Part shown: piece after piece, positions 62,706-64,000 of the stretch
Layout: every line of letters begins with the position of its first letter
How positions within the stretch are numbered: position 1 is the stretch's first letter
DNA from: Amylostereum areolatum
Lineage: Eukaryota > Basidiomycota > Agaricomycetes > Russulales > Stereaceae
NCBI GenBank assembly: GCA_012932865.1
Contig: SAXG01000076.1
Location: 1 to 64,000, forward strand
Length of the DNA stretch: 64,000 nucleotides
Reading direction: 5' to 3'
Program-made: the position numbers and the translations under genes
The notes under the pieces: model-generated
Told to the model about the DNA's origin: nothing
Seen by the model: the letters and a program-made list of their open reading frames with translations, nothing else
Database searches by the model: none

Positions 62706-62865
62706 GCAGTGGCTGTACTGGGAGGACGCAATGCTCCGCACTCAACAAGAACCACCCTCGCGCTTCAATCACTCCTGGCGCGTCGACGATCTCTTCTGGA
62801 AAGAGACAGATTGGGACTTGCAGGAAGCGGAGGAGTCGAAGGATCACTGGCCGGAGCCTTGGTAA
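61141..62865 (+). CDS. A-family ORF C (plus copy), coiled coil and CCHC knuckle
   Basis: 574 codons from the ATG at 61141. Coiled coil from about residue 20 to 110 (AIEQARQRIDNLRRESADVQ, YLTLSTEMEEREVKLLRRFR), then an acidic/Ser-rich stretch with a short tandem repeat (SSADKSDSSADKSEK), the zinc knuckle CWKCGKRGHLRRDC and the conserved C-terminal helix plus HSWRVDDLFWKETDWDLQEA. The repeat is absent from the minus copy. Probably nucleic-acid-binding and oligomeric; a second nucleocapsid-like protein is one reading. Confidence 0.75.
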   Translation: MQSPWPGATKVPTPDSPILENQIAHMIAGVAIEQARQRIDNLRRESADVQGILEDHNKMLDEELHQLDLRYLTLSTEMEEREVKLLRRFRKLAQRLYSTLQNSESSSLKSDSESTGSTGKDIPSVPPTKEKSSEDEWKLPEFPICRHAKAPTSTSSSMDITSPRAILFDPIPSHPPSPDPRSFLTPLHDPSPPPRHQDPYPSPASPRLTPSSLPSLETDYPESSSDSPCQESYRDSPWSFQSPDNRPDDRSAVRDRYLGHLLGCPPCLDRQLHSHYLLATLPCRGTETPPPIPHSYVRTPTTLEIPSPRIPESPHSDVNMILSTPTEDRSSESESSDSPMHRVRKNFKELKKIVDRMMEDRARRRQELNLTDESDSSADKSDSSADKSEKDDRTKEVAENPSDPWSDEPTTWTQEKWDAIPSKPRKHCWKCGKRGHLRRDCPRRKGAPPHFPRSRSYYPLRPQTPLPHPRPDRPDISYGPGTLMSHPHLRRTDATARAHRQLLGFLTRRESLTHEAAQHATEQWLYWEDAMLRTQQEPPSRFNHSWRVDDLFWKETDWDLQEAEESKDHWPEPW

Positions 62866-62907
62866 GCGCACGGACGAACTTTTACCCATCATGTGCACTC
62901 GGACTTT

Positions 62908-62910
<3 letters not shown>

Positions 62911-62946
<36 letters not shown>
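62911..62946 (+). repeat. (CAT)12 microsatellite
   Basis: Perfect 12-unit CAT repeat 45 nt after the ORF C stop. The minus copy has no expansion here, so it arose in this copy. In one frame it lies in a small ORF (62891-63136) whose later part, ITDCALTRTHIFLGLLY, is also open in the minus copy; whether that is a gene is unclear. Confidence 0.9.
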
Positions 62947-63202
62947 TGCCGTCACGCTTTCACGACTCATCGTTACGATACTCTTCGGACTGATCACGGA
63001 CTGCGCCCTCACTCGTACGCATATTTTCCTCGGACTTCTCTACTGTACCGGTTCCTATCGCTATGAGGAAGGCGAAACACTTGGTATTCTCTACGCGACG
63101 CGCTGGCCGCGCCGTTTACTTACGACTCAGTTTTGATTATGTACAAATCATCGCTTACGATTGCTGGCAATGATTACATCATTGCCCCTCCGCATCGTAA
63201 GG

Positions 63203-63223
63203 ATAAAAGGGAAAGCTATAAAG
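63203..63223 (+). promoter_or_regulatory. Possible internal promoter before ORF D (plus copy)
   Basis: ATAAAAGGGAAAG (63203-63215) followed by TATAAAG (63217-63223), 61-81 nt upstream of the ORF D ATG. The ATAAAAGG part is conserved in the minus copy; the second is not. Confidence 0.35.
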
Positions 63224-63283
63224 ACCACAACACCCTCAGACATCGTCTAAACAAACCCACTCGCACCACCCACACCAACCGAT

Positions 63284-63670
63284 ATGTCTTCCACCCTCGC
63301 CCCCTCATCGCGCAACCTCTCCACCACCGACTCCACTCCTCACACCACTCCTCCTCCCTCGCCCGTCCCTTCGCGCACTCCCACGCCCGATCCACGCGAC
63401 GACGAACTCCTTCGTCATCTCAAGCGAGTCACGGAGCTCCTAAGCCGTCCGGACGTCGCTCGCGCCCTGAAGAGGCCGAGAAGCCTCGACGAAGAAGCAC
63501 TGCAGGAATCGAAGCGGAGGTGCGGCATCAAAGGAGTCTTCAAGAGGCATGGACCCCGGTTCAGAGACCCCGACGACCCCGTCATGACGGCGAGGATAGG
63601 GCATAGGCTGGGATCTCCCACGATAGACAAAGAAGATATGAAAGTAGTAGAGTCGTGGGTAAAGCGGTAG
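63284..63670 (+). CDS. A-family ORF D (plus copy)
   Basis: 128 codons from ATG. Shares with the minus copy RTPTPDPRDDELLRHLKRVT, the KRPRSLDEEALQES segment and the ARIGHRLG motif; basic overall, Ser/Thr/Pro-rich at the N-terminus. Possibly nuclear. No family recognised. Confidence 0.65.
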   Translation: MSSTLAPSSRNLSTTDSTPHTTPPPSPVPSRTPTPDPRDDELLRHLKRVTELLSRPDVARALKRPRSLDEEALQESKRRCGIKGVFKRHGPRFRDPDDPVMTARIGHRLGSPTIDKEDMKVVESWVKR

Positions 63671-63742
63671 AATAGAATTCTATCGTTGAGGTCCGGACAA
63701 GGATATAAAGAGTGAACATCAGAAAGCGACAAACCCAGAAGC

Positions 63743-64000
63743 ATGATGCAATCAGCACAATCACCCGATCTCGCGATTTTCAATACACCCACTCCACGCT
63801 GGCTCATCGCCGTCATCAGCATCATCGTAGGACTTACGATCCTCACATTCATCGCATCAACAATATTCCTTCTCCAATGGCGGAGAGCGAGCGATCGACA
63901 GCATGTTCAAGACATCCCACTAGAACCGCTTCGATTCAGGAATCTACGAGACGTAGATTCTAGAGAGGGGGATAGTGTTACAACTTGTCCAAGGTACTTC
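63743..64000 (+). CDS. A-family ORF E (plus copy), membrane protein, incomplete
   Basis: Opens MMQSAQSPDLAIFNTPTPRW, then the membrane helix LIAVISIIVGLTILTFIAS and the basic stop-transfer QWRRASDRQ. Open to the window edge because it continues into the 3' LTR from 63976. If the 3' LTR equals the 5' LTR it would extend further than the minus-copy protein. Nearly identical to the minus copy outside the LTR. Confidence 0.65.
   Translation, partial: MMQSAQSPDLAIFNTPTPRWLIAVISIIVGLTILTFIASTIFLLQWRRASDRQHVQDIPLEPLRFRNLRDVDSREGDSVTTCPRYF
63976..64000 (+). repeat. A-family 3' LTR, first 25 nt
   Basis: TGTTACAACTTGTCCAAGG matches the 5' LTR start at 54223 exactly; truncated by the window edge. Confidence 0.85.

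Larger units (their letters stand above)
54223..64000 (+). mobile_element. A-family Ty3/gypsy element, plus copy, intact, runs off the window
   Basis: 5' LTR 54223-54761, gag 54832-56892, pol 56889-60776, ORF A 60860-61114, ORF B 60921-62705, ORF C 61141-62865, ORF D 63284-63670, ORF E from 63743, polypurine tract AGAGAGGGGGATAG, and 3' LTR from 63976 of which 25 nt are visible and match the 5' LTR. All frames are open, so this copy looks autonomous and could supply functions to the minus copy. Confidence 0.95.

Noticed and set aside
63743..64000. ORF E as a retroviral-type envelope
   Set aside because: Far too short, no signal peptide, no furin-like site, no ectodomain; only a single helix.

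Overview
The window looks like a nuclear contig from a basidiomycete fungus, probably a wood-decaying agaricomycete. The evidence is short (about 50-75 nt) GT-AG and GC-AG introns, a secreted GH7 cellobiohydrolase, a TPR-CHAT protein, a Zn2Cys6 regulator of a type common in Agaricomycetes, and heavy loading with chromodomain Ty3/gypsy LTR retrotransposons. I saw no tRNA, rRNA, CRISPR or prokaryotic features.

Layout. 1-15.8 kb is mostly host DNA: a decayed CHAT fragment (1-770), an unidentified coding-like stretch (1.9-3.5 kb), a frameshifted TPR-CHAT gene (4.3-7.1 kb), an intact multi-exon Zn2Cys6 transcription factor (8348-10928), a GH7 cellobiohydrolase (11938-13461) and two NAD(P)-binding paralogues on the minus strand (13968-15848). 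The GH7 gene and the paralogues are broken almost only by one-base changes in homopolymer runs, which could be assembly error. 15.8-26.9 kb is nested retrotransposons: an A-family LTR and leader cut into the second NAD(P) gene; a degenerate B-family element (16758-25985, minus) holding an A solo LTR with a GCGAG target duplication, itself holding a 1265-bp inverted-repeat element; and the 3' end of a C-family element. 26.9-39.4 kb is a mosaic of same-strand host gene fragments (eEF2 three times, a flavin monooxygenase, a DNA polymerase epsilon-like N-terminus, a TOM1/HUWE1-like HECT ligase) plus a BTB gene split by a young non-autonomous element, D. 39386-49638 is a complete 10.25-kb A element (minus, TSD CATGC). 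49.6-54.2 kb holds a diverged duplicate of part of the mosaic and a WD40-transmembrane gene. 54223-64000 is a second A element (plus), all of whose visible reading frames are intact and which runs out of the window in its 3' LTR.

The most interesting object is the A element. It has gag (no AUG in the first ~1.05 kb of its predicted RNA, with a well-placed ACG), a perfect GGGTTTT -1 frameshift site touching the gag stop, and pol with protease, RT, RNase H, integrase and chromodomain. Downstream of pol it carries about 3.2 kb of extra coding sequence not expected in chromoviruses: a small Cys/His protein (ORF A), two long ORFs overlapping in different frames over ~1.5 kb (ORF B; ORF C with a coiled coil and CCHC knuckle), a basic protein (ORF D) and a one-pass membrane protein running into the 3' LTR (ORF E). 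All are kept open in both diverged copies. Families A, B and D each show 10-11 nt complementarity between the predicted RNA 5' end and the site 2 nt past the 5' LTR, the hallmark of Tf1-type self-priming, with covariation between families. The young LTR pairs differ mainly by CpG transitions, suggesting cytosine methylation of these elements.
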